Assembly: GCA_038531315.1 (NCBI GenBank)
Contig: JBCBBT010000004.1
Coordinates: 1 to 64,000 of the forward strand
DNA: 64,000 nt
Reading direction: 5' to 3'
From: JAJFFW01 sp038531315
GTDB taxonomy: Bacteria; Pseudomonadota; Alphaproteobacteria; Caulobacterales; Parvularculaceae
The translations under genes were made by a program, and so were the position numbers. This document shows positions 1 to 8,706 of this stretch, one piece after another (the first letter of the stretch is position 1; every line of letters begins with the position of its first letter). The notes beneath the pieces were generated by a model that searched no databases, was not told where the DNA came from, and saw only the letters and a program-made list of their open reading frames with translations.

Positions 1-1
1 T

Positions 2-1075
2 ATCGTGTTGATCTATTTCCGCAATATCGATCTCAACCGAACCTGGTCCTACATGGCGACGCATTTGTTCCTGAAGAATGCGCTCTCTGACCGGCAGCGG
101 GAAATTGTCGTTCTTCGGATCAGTTGGCAGTGTGCGTCAGACTATGAATTCATCCAACATGTGCGGATTGCGCGCGAAGGCGGTCTTTTGTCGGAAGAGG
201 AAATGCGCGATCTGACGATTGCCGACCCTGCTTTGTCGTGGTCGCAATCGGAGCGGGCGTTAATCGCGCTCTGCGATGAATTAATTGCGTCGCATGGCGT
301 CAGTGACGAAACCTGGCGCACGCTTTCCGCGCACCTCGATAACAATCAGCTCATGGACGCCGTTGCCACCGCTGGCGGCTATACGTGGAATTCGATGGCG
401 ACCAGCAGTTTTGGCGTCGATATTGAAACCAATATGGTGCGCGAAGAGGGGCTCACGCCAAGCTGGAACGGCGACGCTTTTCAGTTTCTCCAAACCAGCG
501 ACGCAATAGCCCATGTCTCGTCGGTGCGCCTCGCGTTCGGCGATGCGACACAGTTGGAGCCCTCGGTCCGCGAGCGCATAGAGGTCTTCCTTGAAAAGGG
601 CGCCCGGACCGAATTCTTCAACATGATTGCGTCCTATCCGAAACTCGTGCGGGACTGGGCGCCGGTCATTCGTTACGTCGATTTTGAAAACACGTTGTCG
701 CCGGAAGAGCGCAGTCTGATCGCTATTCGAACCGCCATTGGCTGCGCGTCGCGATCCGTCGCTGAAGAGCGGCTCCTCGCGGCGCAGAACGATGGCTGGG
801 CGCGATCTGATCTCGAAGAAATCAAGCACGCCTCAGCCAATTGCTTTCAGGATCAGCGGCGCGCCTTGCTGATTGAGGCTGTTGATGAGTTGCTTGAAAA
901 GAAAATCATCGGCGATGACCTCTGGACGCGTATGGGCGGCGCGTTCCGCGATGAAGAGCTCATGGATGTGGTCTTGTCGACTGCGATCGAGTTGATGGTT
1001 TGCTGGATGTCGAATGCGCTCGGTATTCAACCCGCCAGTGCGGCGCAGCATTCGAACAGCGGAAACGCCGCGTGA
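2..1075 (+). CDS. Carboxymuconolactone decarboxylase (CMD) family protein, 5' end cut by window
   Basis: The frame is open to the window edge, so the true start lies upstream; an internal GTG at 5 is unlikely to be the start. Two CMD/AhpD-like halves are visible. The first has the Cys-Ala-Ser...Tyr-Glu...His pattern (WQCASDYEFIQH) near the N-terminus. The second, in the last third (AIRTAIGCASRSVAEE), keeps the Cys but lacks the matching Tyr and His. CMD proteins are small helical enzymes acting as lactone decarboxylases or as peroxidase-like disulfide proteins; this two-domain form has no defined substrate. The gene overlaps the following esterase by 4 bases (GTGA), so the two are translationally coupled. 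An operon with an esterase and a transporter suggests catabolism of a small ester or lactone (inference). Confidence 0.8.
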   Translation: MVLIYFRNIDLNRTWSYMATHLFLKNALSDRQREIVVLRISWQCASDYEFIQHVRIAREGGLLSEEEMRDLTIADPALSWSQSERALIALCDELIASHGVSDETWRTLSAHLDNNQLMDAVATAGGYTWNSMATSSFGVDIETNMVREEGLTPSWNGDAFQFLQTSDAIAHVSSVRLAFGDATQLEPSVRERIEVFLEKGARTEFFNMIASYPKLVRDWAPVIRYVDFENTLSPEERSLIAIRTAIGCASRSVAEERLLAAQNDGWARSDLEEIKHASANCFQDQRRALLIEAVDELLEKKIIGDDLWTRMGGAFRDEELMDVVLSTAIELMVCWMSNALGIQPASAAQHSNSGNAA

Positions 1076-1977
1076 GCGGACGCGTTCGCGCAATCGATGC
1101 GCTCAAGGCAGCGTTAAAGAAAGCGCCCGACCCGTCGTTGCTCACCGTTGAGGAACAACGACAGGCGACGGTGCTGCTTGTTGAGAAAAATCCGCCGGCG
1201 GGCGATGTCGCTGTGCGGCGGACCACGTCGCCGGCGCCGGCGGGCGCCTGGATAGAAACGCCGCAATCGGATGCCGGCCGGATTATTCTTTATTTACACG
1301 GCGGGGGGTTTATCGCCGGCGCGCCGGAAACCCACGCCGGGTTAATTGGAGAACTTTGCCGCGCCGCAGGGGCGCGGGCGTTCGCGCCGGACTATCGATT
1401 GGCGCCGGAAACCCCATTCCCCGCAGCCCTTGAAGACAGCCTGGCGGCCTACGAATTCGCCCTGAAAGAAGGCGGCGCCGGCGCCGATATTGCGATTGCG
1501 GGTGACTCGGCTGGCGGCGGCCTTGTTCTTTCGACCTTGAACGCTCTGCGTGACAGAGGGTTGGCGATGCCAAAGGCCGCTGTCCTGTTTAGTCCGTGGG
1601 CCGATCTCACATGTTCCGGTCCGATGTATCGCGAACGGCGCGATGCGGATTTGATGCTAAACCGGAAGGCGCTCGAGGCGATGGCGGCGCATTATCTTGA
1701 TGGGCGCGCGCCGACGGACCCCCAGGCCTCTCCGCTTTTCGATGACCTTGGAAACTTGCCGCCATTATTGATTCAGGTTGGCGACGCGGAGGTCTTGCTC
1801 GGCGATGCGATTGCGCTTGAAGACAAGATCACCGCCGCCGGCGGTCGCGTGCGTCTCGATGTCTGGCCCGAGATGGTTCACGTCTGGCAAGGATTTACAG
1901 CCTTTTTGCCGGAAGCGACCGAGGCGTTGACGCAGGCCGGAGCATTTCTCGATGACGTATGGAGCGACAGCGAATGA
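1072..1977 (+). CDS. HSL-family alpha/beta hydrolase (esterase)
   Basis: About 301 residues from the GTG at 1072, chosen because it overlaps the upstream stop as GTGA; an earlier in-frame start at 1000 would lie deep inside the previous gene. The hormone-sensitive-lipase signature is complete: the oxyanion-hole motif HGGGF, the nucleophile elbow GDSAGGG, an acid in the region around QVGDAEVLL, and a late His in EMVHVWQGF. No signal peptide is seen, so it is probably cytoplasmic. The family hydrolyses carboxyl esters of short acyl chains, steroids or lactones; the substrate here is not predictable. It overlaps the following MFS gene by 4 bases (ATGA), giving a tight three-gene operon. Confidence 0.9.
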   Translation: MSGRVRAIDALKAALKKAPDPSLLTVEEQRQATVLLVEKNPPAGDVAVRRTTSPAPAGAWIETPQSDAGRIILYLHGGGFIAGAPETHAGLIGELCRAAGARAFAPDYRLAPETPFPAALEDSLAAYEFALKEGGAGADIAIAGDSAGGGLVLSTLNALRDRGLAMPKAAVLFSPWADLTCSGPMYRERRDADLMLNRKALEAMAAHYLDGRAPTDPQASPLFDDLGNLPPLLIQVGDAEVLLGDAIALEDKITAAGGRVRLDVWPEMVHVWQGFTAFLPEATEALTQAGAFLDDVWSDSE

Positions 1978-3290
1978 CCGAAGAAGTCGGCGCCGGCAAA
2001 AAGAGCCTTTACAGCTGGTATGTTGTGGGGCTGCTGTCGTTGCTCTCCATCGTATCCTATGCGGATCGCCTGATCCTCGGCATCCTCGTCGATCCGGTCA
2101 AAGCCGATCTCGGCGTAAACGATACGCAGATGGGTTTTCTGCTCGGATTATCCTTTTCATTTGTATACGCCTCTCTGGCTCTTTTCCTTGCGAATGTGGC
2201 GGACCGGCGTAACAGGCGAAATCTGATTGTCGCCGGCGTGATCATCTGGAGCGTGATGACGTCGATGTCCGCTTTTTCCCAAGGGTTTTTGCAACTGGCC
2301 TTTTGCCGTCTCGGCGTCGGCCTCGGCGAGGCGGCGCTCGGCCCGGCTGCGCTTTCGATAATTGCTGATCTCTTCGCCAAAGAACGCCGACATGGGCCGG
2401 TCAGCGTTTTTCTCTCAGCCGGCGTGATCGGCGGCACTGGCGCGTTTATCATCGGCGGCGGCGCCGTCCTCCTGGTTTCTCAAATGAGCGCGGTGTCCGT
2501 GCCTGGTGTCGGCGAATTGTCCCCGTGGCGACTGGTCTTTTTATGTATGGGGGCGCCGGGCATTGTCCTGGGGCTGATCATGGCGGCGACAGTTCGTGAG
2601 CCCGTCCGTCAAAGCGACGCCGACGGTCAATCGGCGCAGGCGGTATCGACGCCGGAAATTGTTGCGCATCTGAAAGAGCGGCGCGGTGAATATTTGCCAA
2701 TTTTCGGCGGCATGCTCTTTGTGCAAATGATGGTGTACGCTGTTGCGAGCTGGTACGCGTCCGTCTTGATCAGAACATATGGGCTTAGCATTTCATCGGC
2801 GGGTTTTTCCTTCGGGATTGTCGGTCTGATCTTCGGGACGAGCGGCGCGATTTTGGGCCCGATGATTGCGGGCGTTCTGGAACGCCGGGGCCGGGAGGAC
2901 GCCCTGTTGTTGGTCGCCCTCTGCGTCGTTGGTTGCGCGGCGCCGGCGACGATATTCGCACCCATTGCGCCGACGGTCACGATGTCGCTCGTGGCGATGG
3001 GCGCGGTCATGTTCTTTCTTTCCGCCGGCAGCGCGCTGGCGCCGCTTCTGCCGCAATTGATCGCGCCGAACGCGATGCGCGCGCGGGTGACGGCGCTCTA
3101 CTTTTTCGTTGCAAATATCGTGGGCTTGGGCGTCACGCCGATCATCGTCGGTTTTCTGAACGACGCAAAATTGTTCGGCGTATCCGGGATCAATGAAGCC
3201 CTGTCATTAACGGCGGCGATCCTTCTGCCCGCGTCGCTCATTATCTTGTTTTTTGGCAGACAGAACCTCGTCCGACAGAAGCCGGCCTGA
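1974..3290 (+). CDS. MFS transporter, spinster-like
   Basis: About 438 residues from the ATG at 1974, which overlaps the esterase stop (ATGA); an in-frame ATG 15 bases earlier is possible. The protein has around 12 hydrophobic segments. TM1 carries the YADRLILG-type sequence and the loop after TM2 holds a NVADRRNRRN motif-A variant, both typical of the spinster-like branch of the major facilitator superfamily that is common in sphingomonads and hyphomonads. It probably imports or exports the compound handled by the upstream CMD protein and esterase (inference from operon structure only). No clear rho-independent terminator follows; there is only a long-looped inverted repeat at 3309-3360. Confidence 0.88.
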   Translation: MTEEVGAGKKSLYSWYVVGLLSLLSIVSYADRLILGILVDPVKADLGVNDTQMGFLLGLSFSFVYASLALFLANVADRRNRRNLIVAGVIIWSVMTSMSAFSQGFLQLAFCRLGVGLGEAALGPAALSIIADLFAKERRHGPVSVFLSAGVIGGTGAFIIGGGAVLLVSQMSAVSVPGVGELSPWRLVFLCMGAPGIVLGLIMAATVREPVRQSDADGQSAQAVSTPEIVAHLKERRGEYLPIFGGMLFVQMMVYAVASWYASVLIRTYGLSISSAGFSFGIVGLIFGTSGAILGPMIAGVLERRGREDALLLVALCVVGCAAPATIFAPIAPTVTMSLVAMGAVMFFLSAGSALAPLLPQLIAPNAMRARVTALYFFVANIVGLGVTPIIVGFLNDAKLFGVSGINEALSLTAAILLPASLIILFFGRQNLVRQKPA

Positions 3291-3308
3291 ATCACTTTTA
3301 ATCGGGAA

Positions 3309-3360
3309 GAGACGCTCCGGCGTCGATTCACACAGACCTCAGCCCGCCATCGAGCGTCTC
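3309..3360. repeat. Inverted repeat downstream of the MFS gene
   Basis: Nine-base arms GAGACGCTC (3309-3317) and GAGCGTCTC (3352-3360) are perfect complements separated by 34 bases. They lie just after the stop of the MFS gene. No T-run follows, so it is not a standard intrinsic terminator, though it could protect the 3' end of the mRNA. Confidence 0.35.
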
Positions 3361-3437
3361 CACGCTGGCAATGGCCGCAACGCAAAAACCAGCCTCAAGC
3401 GGCCGGTTCGGCGTTTATCTTACGTGTTTGATTTTAA

Positions 3438-3513
3438 TGGCTCCCCGAACTGGACTCGAACCAGTGACAAGCTGATTAACAGTCAGCTGCTCTACCAACT
3501 GAGCTATCGGGGA
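3438..3513 (-). tRNA. tRNA-Asn (GTT)
   Basis: On the minus strand a 76-nt cloverleaf runs from TCCCCGA (3513) to TCGGGGA-G-CCA (3438). The acceptor stem is seven perfect pairs. The D-loop has AGCTCAGTTGGTAGAGC, the anticodon loop CTGTTAA carries GTT, and the T-loop is GGTTCGAGTCC. CCA is encoded. The tRNA is isolated between the MFS gene and the efflux operon. Confidence 0.97.
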
Positions 3514-3710
3514 TCGCCGTTGGAAAGAGGGGAATAGCAGACGCAGTTCGGCAAATCCATACCCTTTTTCGCCTTCGCGCCGGACTTTTAGCGCGCGGAC
3601 TTCGTCCCGGATTCCCGCCAATTAGCGCCGATTTTCCCGGCATGCTCGAGGCGGCGCAAAGCCGTCGTCTATGATTTACGAAAGGTCTTTGATCGCCGCG
3701 GCCATGGGGT

Positions 3711-3748
3711 AAAAGAAAGGCGGCCCCGCCTTGGGGGAAGCGGGGCCG
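3711..3748 (-). terminator. Intrinsic terminator, minus strand
   Basis: On the minus strand a 9-bp GC stem, CGGCCCCGC / GCGGGGCCG (3748-3740 with 3729-3721), closes a 10-base loop and is followed by GCCTTTCTTTT (to 3711). It would end a minus-strand transcript, either read-through from the RND operon, whose last stop is about 180 bases upstream, or a separate short RNA. Confidence 0.75.
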
Positions 3749-3800
3749 GTACTCACTTACGTGGGGTATGGTGGGGTATCTTCATGAAGAAGATACCGTC
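3711..3800 (-). ncRNA. Candidate small RNA (CtrA-linked), speculative
   Basis: Between the CtrA-type box and the minus-strand terminator there are about 90 bases with an sRNA-like layout. First comes a 9-bp hairpin (GGTATCTTC / GAAGATACC, 3797-3775, 5-base loop), then a C-rich single-stranded stretch with two TACCCCAC motifs, then the terminator hairpin. C-rich unpaired motifs in alphaproteobacterial sRNAs commonly pair with Shine-Dalgarno regions. No convincing -10 is seen, and a start site at the usual distance from the box would fall inside the first hairpin. The alternative is simply the 3' UTR of the RND operon. Confidence 0.3.
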
Positions 3801-3817
3801 AGGGTGCGCTTCAGGTG

Positions 3818-3833
3818 TTAAGATTTAGTTAAC
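3818..3833. promoter_or_regulatory. CtrA-type binding box
   Basis: TTAAGATTTAGTTAAC matches the full CtrA consensus TTAA-N7-TTAAC. The minus strand also reads TTAA-N7-TTAAC, so orientation cannot be fixed. CtrA is the cell-cycle response regulator of Caulobacter and relatives. No protein gene starts downstream on either strand, which makes the placement unusual. Confidence 0.55.
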
Positions 3834-3926
3834 GCGCGAAGGACCTCTGATCGCCGCGTTTTGTGTAACAAAAGGCGATTCGCGCATCTGCGAACGGCGA
3901 AAAACGGTCGCGATTGTCGCACGCTT

Positions 3927-6900
3927 TTACTCAGCCGGGTGCGGCCTGTCGCCGGCGACGCCGGGGCTTGCGGCGGCGTAATCCGATGACGCCGAGTCGC
4001 CTTCGCCGATGGAGGGCTGTTTTTCGCCCGTCCACAGACCGCGATAGAAGCGGGCGATGTCAGCGCCGACGGCATACATCGCCGGCACAAAGATAAGCGT
4101 CACCGCTACGGCGAACCCGACCCCAAACGCCAGCGACACAACGGTCGGTTTCAGGAACTCGGCGTTTGTCGATTGCTCATACATAATTGGCAACAGACCC
4201 ATGAAGGTGGTGACCGACGTTAAGATAATCGGCCGGAAGCGGCCGACGCCGGCTTTAACGAGCGCCGATAACGCGCCTTCGCCTTGCGCGCGCAACCGGT
4301 TGACGTAATCGATCAGGACGAGATTGTCGTTGATGACGACGCCCGCGGCGGCGCCGACGCCGAAGAACGAAAACACGGTGAAGTAGATTCCAAAAATCAT
4401 GTGGCCGAACGCGGCGCCCATAAAGCCGAACGGGATCGCCGTCATCACAAGGAGCGGTTGCCAGTAGGAACCAAAGGCGATCGCAAGCAGCATGTAGATC
4501 GCAAAGAACGCGATCGCGTAGAGCGGCAGCAATTCTGACATGAACTCGGCCTGCGCCTCGGCGTCGCCGCGCGGGGTCAGATTGACATTGGGATGGCGCT
4601 GGGAAAGCTCGGGAATGAACTCATCGCGGAAGGTCTGCATGATCGCCGCGCGGTCAACGCCCTCGCGCAATTCCGCGCTCACCGTCGCAGACCGCTGGCG
4701 GTCGCGGCGCTCAATGCGCTTGTAGCTCGGCGCAAAGGTCGCCGTCGCAACCGCGTTCAGCGGCACTTCGCGGCCATCGGCGGTCCTAATGCGCATCGTA
4801 TCGATGGTTGCGAGCGATTGGCGATCGGCGAGGGGATAGCGCACCATGACGCGAACATCCTGGCCGTCGCGCGGCAGGCGCTGGACTTCCTCGCCGAAGA
4901 ACGCCTGGCGCAGTTGGCGCGAGACCTCCGCCAGGGTCAGTCCAAAACGTTCCGCGCCCGGTTTGAGATCGATCTGCAGCTCTGGCGTCGCTGACTGGAG
5001 ACTGTTGCGCACATCATAAACGCCGGGCAGCGTCCGCAGAAAATTCTGCATGTCTATCGTCGCTAGCCGCAGCTGCTCAAGATCGTCGGACTCAATACCG
5101 TAGCGGAAACCGGGGCCGCCGTCGTTGATCGTATAGCCGATATTGATTTCCTCAGCATCGGGAATAGGCCCCAGCTCCTCGCGGAACATCTCCGCGACGT
5201 CCTTGGTGGACTCATTCCTGTAGGAGGCTTCGACAATCGTCAGATAGGATGTCACGCTGTCCTGCGCAGCTGCGATAAAGACGCTTTTGATGTAGTCGCC
5301 GCCGCCTTTCGGCTCGGGGAGGCGCTCTTTCAGCTGGTTGGCGGCGCGCTCGACGTCTTCAAAGACCTGTTCGCTGCGCGAATACGCGGTGCCTTCGGGA
5401 AAGCGCACCTGAAGCTGAACGAACGTGCCCTGGACCGCGGGATCGAATTTAAACGCAACCCAGCCTTGCGCGAGGAGGGCGGTTGCGACGGCGAAAGCGA
5501 CAAAGAAGAACGCAACTGTGACGTAACGCAAGTGGATCGCGAGCCTGATCAGCGGGCGATAGAAGATTTCTGCAAATCTGACGATGCCGTCCGCGAACAC
5601 GCCCTGGACGCGATAGAAGGCGCTTTTCTTGTTCTGTTTTTTCATGTGCGCGAGGTGCGCCGGCAGGATCAGGAAGGATTCAATCAGTGAGAACGTCAGG
5701 GCAAAGATCACCGTATAGGAGATGTGTTTGGTGAACTCTGAGGATTCTGAAATAAAAAGCCACGGCGCGAAGGCGATCATGGTCGTCAGGACCGCAAAGA
5801 TCACGGGCTTTGCGACAAGCTGTGCGCCGAGGACCGCTCCGGTCAGGCCTTCCTTGCCGTCTTCGACCTGATTGTGGATGCTTTCGCCGACGATGATCGC
5901 ATCGTCAACCACGACGCCGATGACAAGAAGGAACGCAAACAGCGACAACATGTTGAGCGAGACGCCGGCTGTCGGCATGAAAATAAACGCACCCGCAAAT
6001 GACACCGCGATGCCGACCGTGACCCAGAAAGCGACAATCGGGCGCAAAAACAAGATAAGCACGATCATCACCAAAACGAGGCCGATAGCGGCGTTCGACG
6101 CAACAAGGGTCAGGCGTTCATAGAAGACGTCGGCGAAATCGAACCATTCCAGAAGTTTGGCCCGACCGCCAAGTTCTTCGTTCTTGTCGCCCATCCATTT
6201 CTCGATCGCTTTGGATTGGGCGACGATATTGACTTCTTCGGGGGAGATCACGGAGAGATTGATCGTCGACTCGCCGTTGACTTCGCGCCGCCCGCGCTGC
6301 TCTTCAAAACCGTCAACGACGGTTGCGACATCGCGTACGCGCAAGGCCGAACCGTCCGCCAATTGGCGGATGACAATGGCCTCGAATTCCTCTGCGGTGT
6401 CGGCGAGACTGCGGGTGGCGACCTGAATATTGCCTGTGTCTGTCTGGACCTGACCGCCCGCAAGATTAAGCGATGAGCCGCGAATCGCGGTCGCGACATC
6501 ATCGAACGTCAGGCCGTAGCGCCGCAACGCCTCTTCAGAAACTTCAATCGAGACTTCTTCTTTCCGGGCGCCCCATAATTCGACGTTCGGCGAGCCGTTT
6601 GGCAGTTGCGCAATTTCATCGCGATAGGACCGGGCGAGCCGGTTCAGGTCGCGTTCATTAAGATCGCCGTAAAGCGCAATGAACTGACCCGGCGCCGTGA
6701 CGCGGAGGGGCTGCACGCGCGGATCAAAGGCGTCGCGCGGAAATGTCGAGATACTATCGACGCGGTTCTTGACCTCATTGAGGAAGAGCGTTTTGTCGCC
6801 GTTCGCCTTGCCCTGAATTTGAACCGTGGCGAGCCCTTCGCGCGCGGTCGAATCGATATGTTCGATGCCGTCGACGTCGGCGACAAAACGCTCTTCCTCG

Positions 6901-7103
6901 ATGCGCAAGATGACCTGTTCTTCGATTTCCTGGGGCGAAGCGCCGAGCCAGGTGACTGTGACCGTGACGCTGTTGAACGACGCCGACGGGAAGACTTCGC
7001 GTTCGAGATTAAAATAAGAAAAAAGTCCGGCGACGATGCACGCCACCATCAAGAGATTGGCGGCGACAGAATTCTTCGTCCACCAGGCGATCAGCCCGTT
7101 CAC
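3927..7103 (-). CDS. RND efflux transporter, inner-membrane permease
   Basis: 1058 residues, the usual length for the AcrB-like superfamily. The N-terminus has a single membrane helix (about residues 12-30) before a large periplasmic domain. A block of helices from about 335 to 560 includes GVVVDDAIIVGE with the adjacent Asp-Asp of the proton relay near residue 400. A second periplasmic domain and a second helix block (about 870-1030) follow. It pumps substrates out of the periplasm or inner-membrane leaflet in exchange for protons, together with the adaptor and channel encoded upstream. Its start overlaps the stop of the adaptor gene by 4 bases. Substrate is unknown; the family covers drugs, detergents and metabolites. 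Confidence 0.95.
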   Translation of the reverse strand: MNGLIAWWTKNSVAANLLMVACIVAGLFSYFNLEREVFPSASFNSVTVTVTWLGASPQEIEEQVILRIEEERFVADVDGIEHIDSTAREGLATVQIQGKANGDKTLFLNEVKNRVDSISTFPRDAFDPRVQPLRVTAPGQFIALYGDLNERDLNRLARSYRDEIAQLPNGSPNVELWGARKEEVSIEVSEEALRRYGLTFDDVATAIRGSSLNLAGGQVQTDTGNIQVATRSLADTAEEFEAIVIRQLADGSALRVRDVATVVDGFEEQRGRREVNGESTINLSVISPEEVNIVAQSKAIEKWMGDKNEELGGRAKLLEWFDFADVFYERLTLVASNAAIGLVLVMIVLILFLRPIVAFWVTVGIAVSFAGAFIFMPTAGVSLNMLSLFAFLLVIGVVVDDAIIVGESIHNQVEDGKEGLTGAVLGAQLVAKPVIFAVLTTMIAFAPWLFISESSEFTKHISYTVIFALTFSLIESFLILPAHLAHMKKQNKKSAFYRVQGVFADGIVRFAEIFYRPLIRLAIHLRYVTVAFFFVAFAVATALLAQGWVAFKFDPAVQGTFVQLQVRFPEGTAYSRSEQVFEDVERAANQLKERLPEPKGGGDYIKSVFIAAAQDSVTSYLTIVEASYRNESTKDVAEMFREELGPIPDAEEINIGYTINDGGPGFRYGIESDDLEQLRLATIDMQNFLRTLPGVYDVRNSLQSATPELQIDLKPGAERFGLTLAEVSRQLRQAFFGEEVQRLPRDGQDVRVMVRYPLADRQSLATIDTMRIRTADGREVPLNAVATATFAPSYKRIERRDRQRSATVSAELREGVDRAAIMQTFRDEFIPELSQRHPNVNLTPRGDAEAQAEFMSELLPLYAIAFFAIYMLLAIAFGSYWQPLLVMTAIPFGFMGAAFGHMIFGIYFTVFSFFGVGAAAGVVINDNLVLIDYVNRLRAQGEGALSALVKAGVGRFRPIILTSVTTFMGLLPIMYEQSTNAEFLKPTVVSLAFGVGFAVAVTLIFVPAMYAVGADIARFYRGLWTGEKQPSIGEGDSASSDYAAASPGVAGDRPHPAE

Positions 7104-8701
7104 TGACTATCTCCTGAAGGGGCGTTATCGGGCGTCGCCCGGTCAAGACCGCGTTGCAATTGTTGACGGTTTAAGTCGTTTGCGACTTCATCGTTCGGCG
7201 CCCGTTCGCCGGGCTTATAGCGACGCGGCGCAGGTTCGGCGCTGACGGGCGTTGCGGGGCTCGCGCTAGCAGTGTCGTCGCGACGCTCAGTATCGGTTGT
7301 TTCCTGATCGCTCGAAACCCGATTGCTCAGCGCTGGAACCGGACGCTCTGCGCCAGGACGCTCAACGCCTAGACTTTTTGCGCTCCGTTCTTCAGCCCTG
7401 TCAATGACAGCGGCGGCTGGCGTTGACGCCTTGACCGTCATCACATCAGTGTCGGGCTCGTAGTTCTTTTCGGCGACAGTGTTGATTTTACTATCCGCGG
7501 TCGGCCGGGCGCTGATCGCAGCCCCCGAAACTTCCGGCGCCGCGCGCGACGGGGAGACCGGATCGCCGTCGCCGGCGCCGCGCAAGGGCGAGACAACGAT
7601 TTTTTCACCCGCTTCGACGCCGCTTGTGATGGTCACGGTGTTGCGGTCGGAAGAAACGATCGCGACAGTGCGCTCCTCAAGTCGATTGTTGTCGTCGACG
7701 ACATACAAGGTATCGCGTCCGTAGATCGCTTTGCGCGGAACAATAAAAGCGCCGTCATAGGGTTTGCCTTCAATCGCCGCGTCCACAAAAAGGCCCATGG
7801 CGAGCGGTGCGCCATTGTCGGCGGCGGCGCCATAAGGGTCATTGACGACGGCGATCGCGGAGATCTGACGGGTCGCCGGATCAATGGCGCCGTCTGTCCG
7901 GTCCACATAACCGGTCCAGCGGTGAAGCGTTCCCGCCAGTAATGCGGAAAATTCGACCTTCGGCCCCGGCGTTTGGGGCGTTGCGACAAAAGCAACCGGC
8001 AGGCCCAGCTTGGCGAGGTCGGCGTCGGTCAGCGGCAGGCGGATTTCAGCGATATCGGTCGCGAACAAGCGGCCCAACTGTGCGCCGGGCGCTACAAACT
8101 GACCGGGGCCGACAAGGCGCTCGCGCACGCGGCCTTCAAAAGGCGCCGTCAGCCGGGTGCGCCTGAGATTGAGTTGTGCGGTTTTCAGGTCGGCGACTGC
8201 GGCGTCATAGCTGGCCCGCGCCTGCGCCAATTGCGGTTTGCGAAGCGCGAGATCGGTTGCGGCTTCATCGGCGCCCAGCTCGCGATAGTCCTGTGCGGCG
8301 AGATTGGCTTCGGCTTCTTCGCGCGTCAGGATTTCCTTGGCTTGCGCAACCCGTGAGCGCGCACCAGTGACCGCATACTGATAATCGTCATCTTCGATCT
8401 TGATCAAAAGGTCGCCTTTATCGAAGGCGCCGCCGTCGACAAATTTTGGCGAGGCTTCGATAATTTGTCCGGAAACCTGCGCCGTCAACATTATATCCGT
8501 ACGCGGCCGGACTTCGCCTTGTGCGAAAACATCAAGCGTCACTTTTCGCGGTGTTGCGGTTTCAAAGAGAACGGCGGCGGGCGTTACTTCCGGTTCCTGA
8601 CGTTCAATTTTCGGGCGCATCTGTCCCATGATGGAAATCAGAACGATTCCCGCCGCAAGAACGCCGAGCGTTCCGAATACTGTTGCGAACTTGCGCAGCA
8701 T
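7100..8701 (-). CDS. RND efflux periplasmic adaptor (MFP / HlyD family)
   Basis: 533 residues. An N-terminal membrane anchor (about 7-25) is followed by a lipoyl-like half, a coiled-coil hairpin (about 115-185), the second lipoyl half with the motif APFEGRVRERLVGPGQFV, a beta-barrel and a membrane-proximal domain ending near residue 390. The last 140 or so residues are rich in Ala, Pro, Ser, Thr and charges and look disordered; this tail is absent from typical adaptors of 370-400 residues. The protein bridges the RND pump and the outer-membrane channel. It is the middle gene of the operon: it starts 5 bases after the channel gene and overlaps the pump gene by 4. Confidence 0.93.
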   Translation of the reverse strand: MLRKFATVFGTLGVLAAGIVLISIMGQMRPKIERQEPEVTPAAVLFETATPRKVTLDVFAQGEVRPRTDIMLTAQVSGQIIEASPKFVDGGAFDKGDLLIKIEDDDYQYAVTGARSRVAQAKEILTREEAEANLAAQDYRELGADEAATDLALRKPQLAQARASYDAAVADLKTAQLNLRRTRLTAPFEGRVRERLVGPGQFVAPGAQLGRLFATDIAEIRLPLTDADLAKLGLPVAFVATPQTPGPKVEFSALLAGTLHRWTGYVDRTDGAIDPATRQISAIAVVNDPYGAAADNGAPLAMGLFVDAAIEGKPYDGAFIVPRKAIYGRDTLYVVDDNNRLEERTVAIVSSDRNTVTITSGVEAGEKIVVSPLRGAGDGDPVSPSRAAPEVSGAAISARPTADSKINTVAEKNYEPDTDVMTVKASTPAAAVIDRAEERSAKSLGVERPGAERPVPALSNRVSSDQETTDTERRDDTASASPATPVSAEPAPRRYKPGERAPNDEVANDLNRQQLQRGLDRATPDNAPSGDSQ

Positions 8702-8706
8702 GAGCC

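Larger units (their letters stand above)
3514..3926. other. Gene-free stretch between tRNA-Asn and the RND operon
   Basis: About 410 bases without a credible gene. It holds the tRNA-Asn upstream region, a minus-strand terminator (3711-3748), a 9-bp hairpin (3775-3797), two direct copies of GTGGGGTAT (near 3761 and 3771), a CtrA-type box (3818-3833) and an AT-rich hairpin near 3860-3877. Reading frames here are short, and the one over the tRNA is an artefact. Confidence 0.6.

Noticed and set aside
3415..3621. Short minus-strand frame over tRNA-Asn
   Set aside because: It is the usual translation artefact of a tRNA gene (QLVEQLTVNQLVTGSSPV-like peptide).
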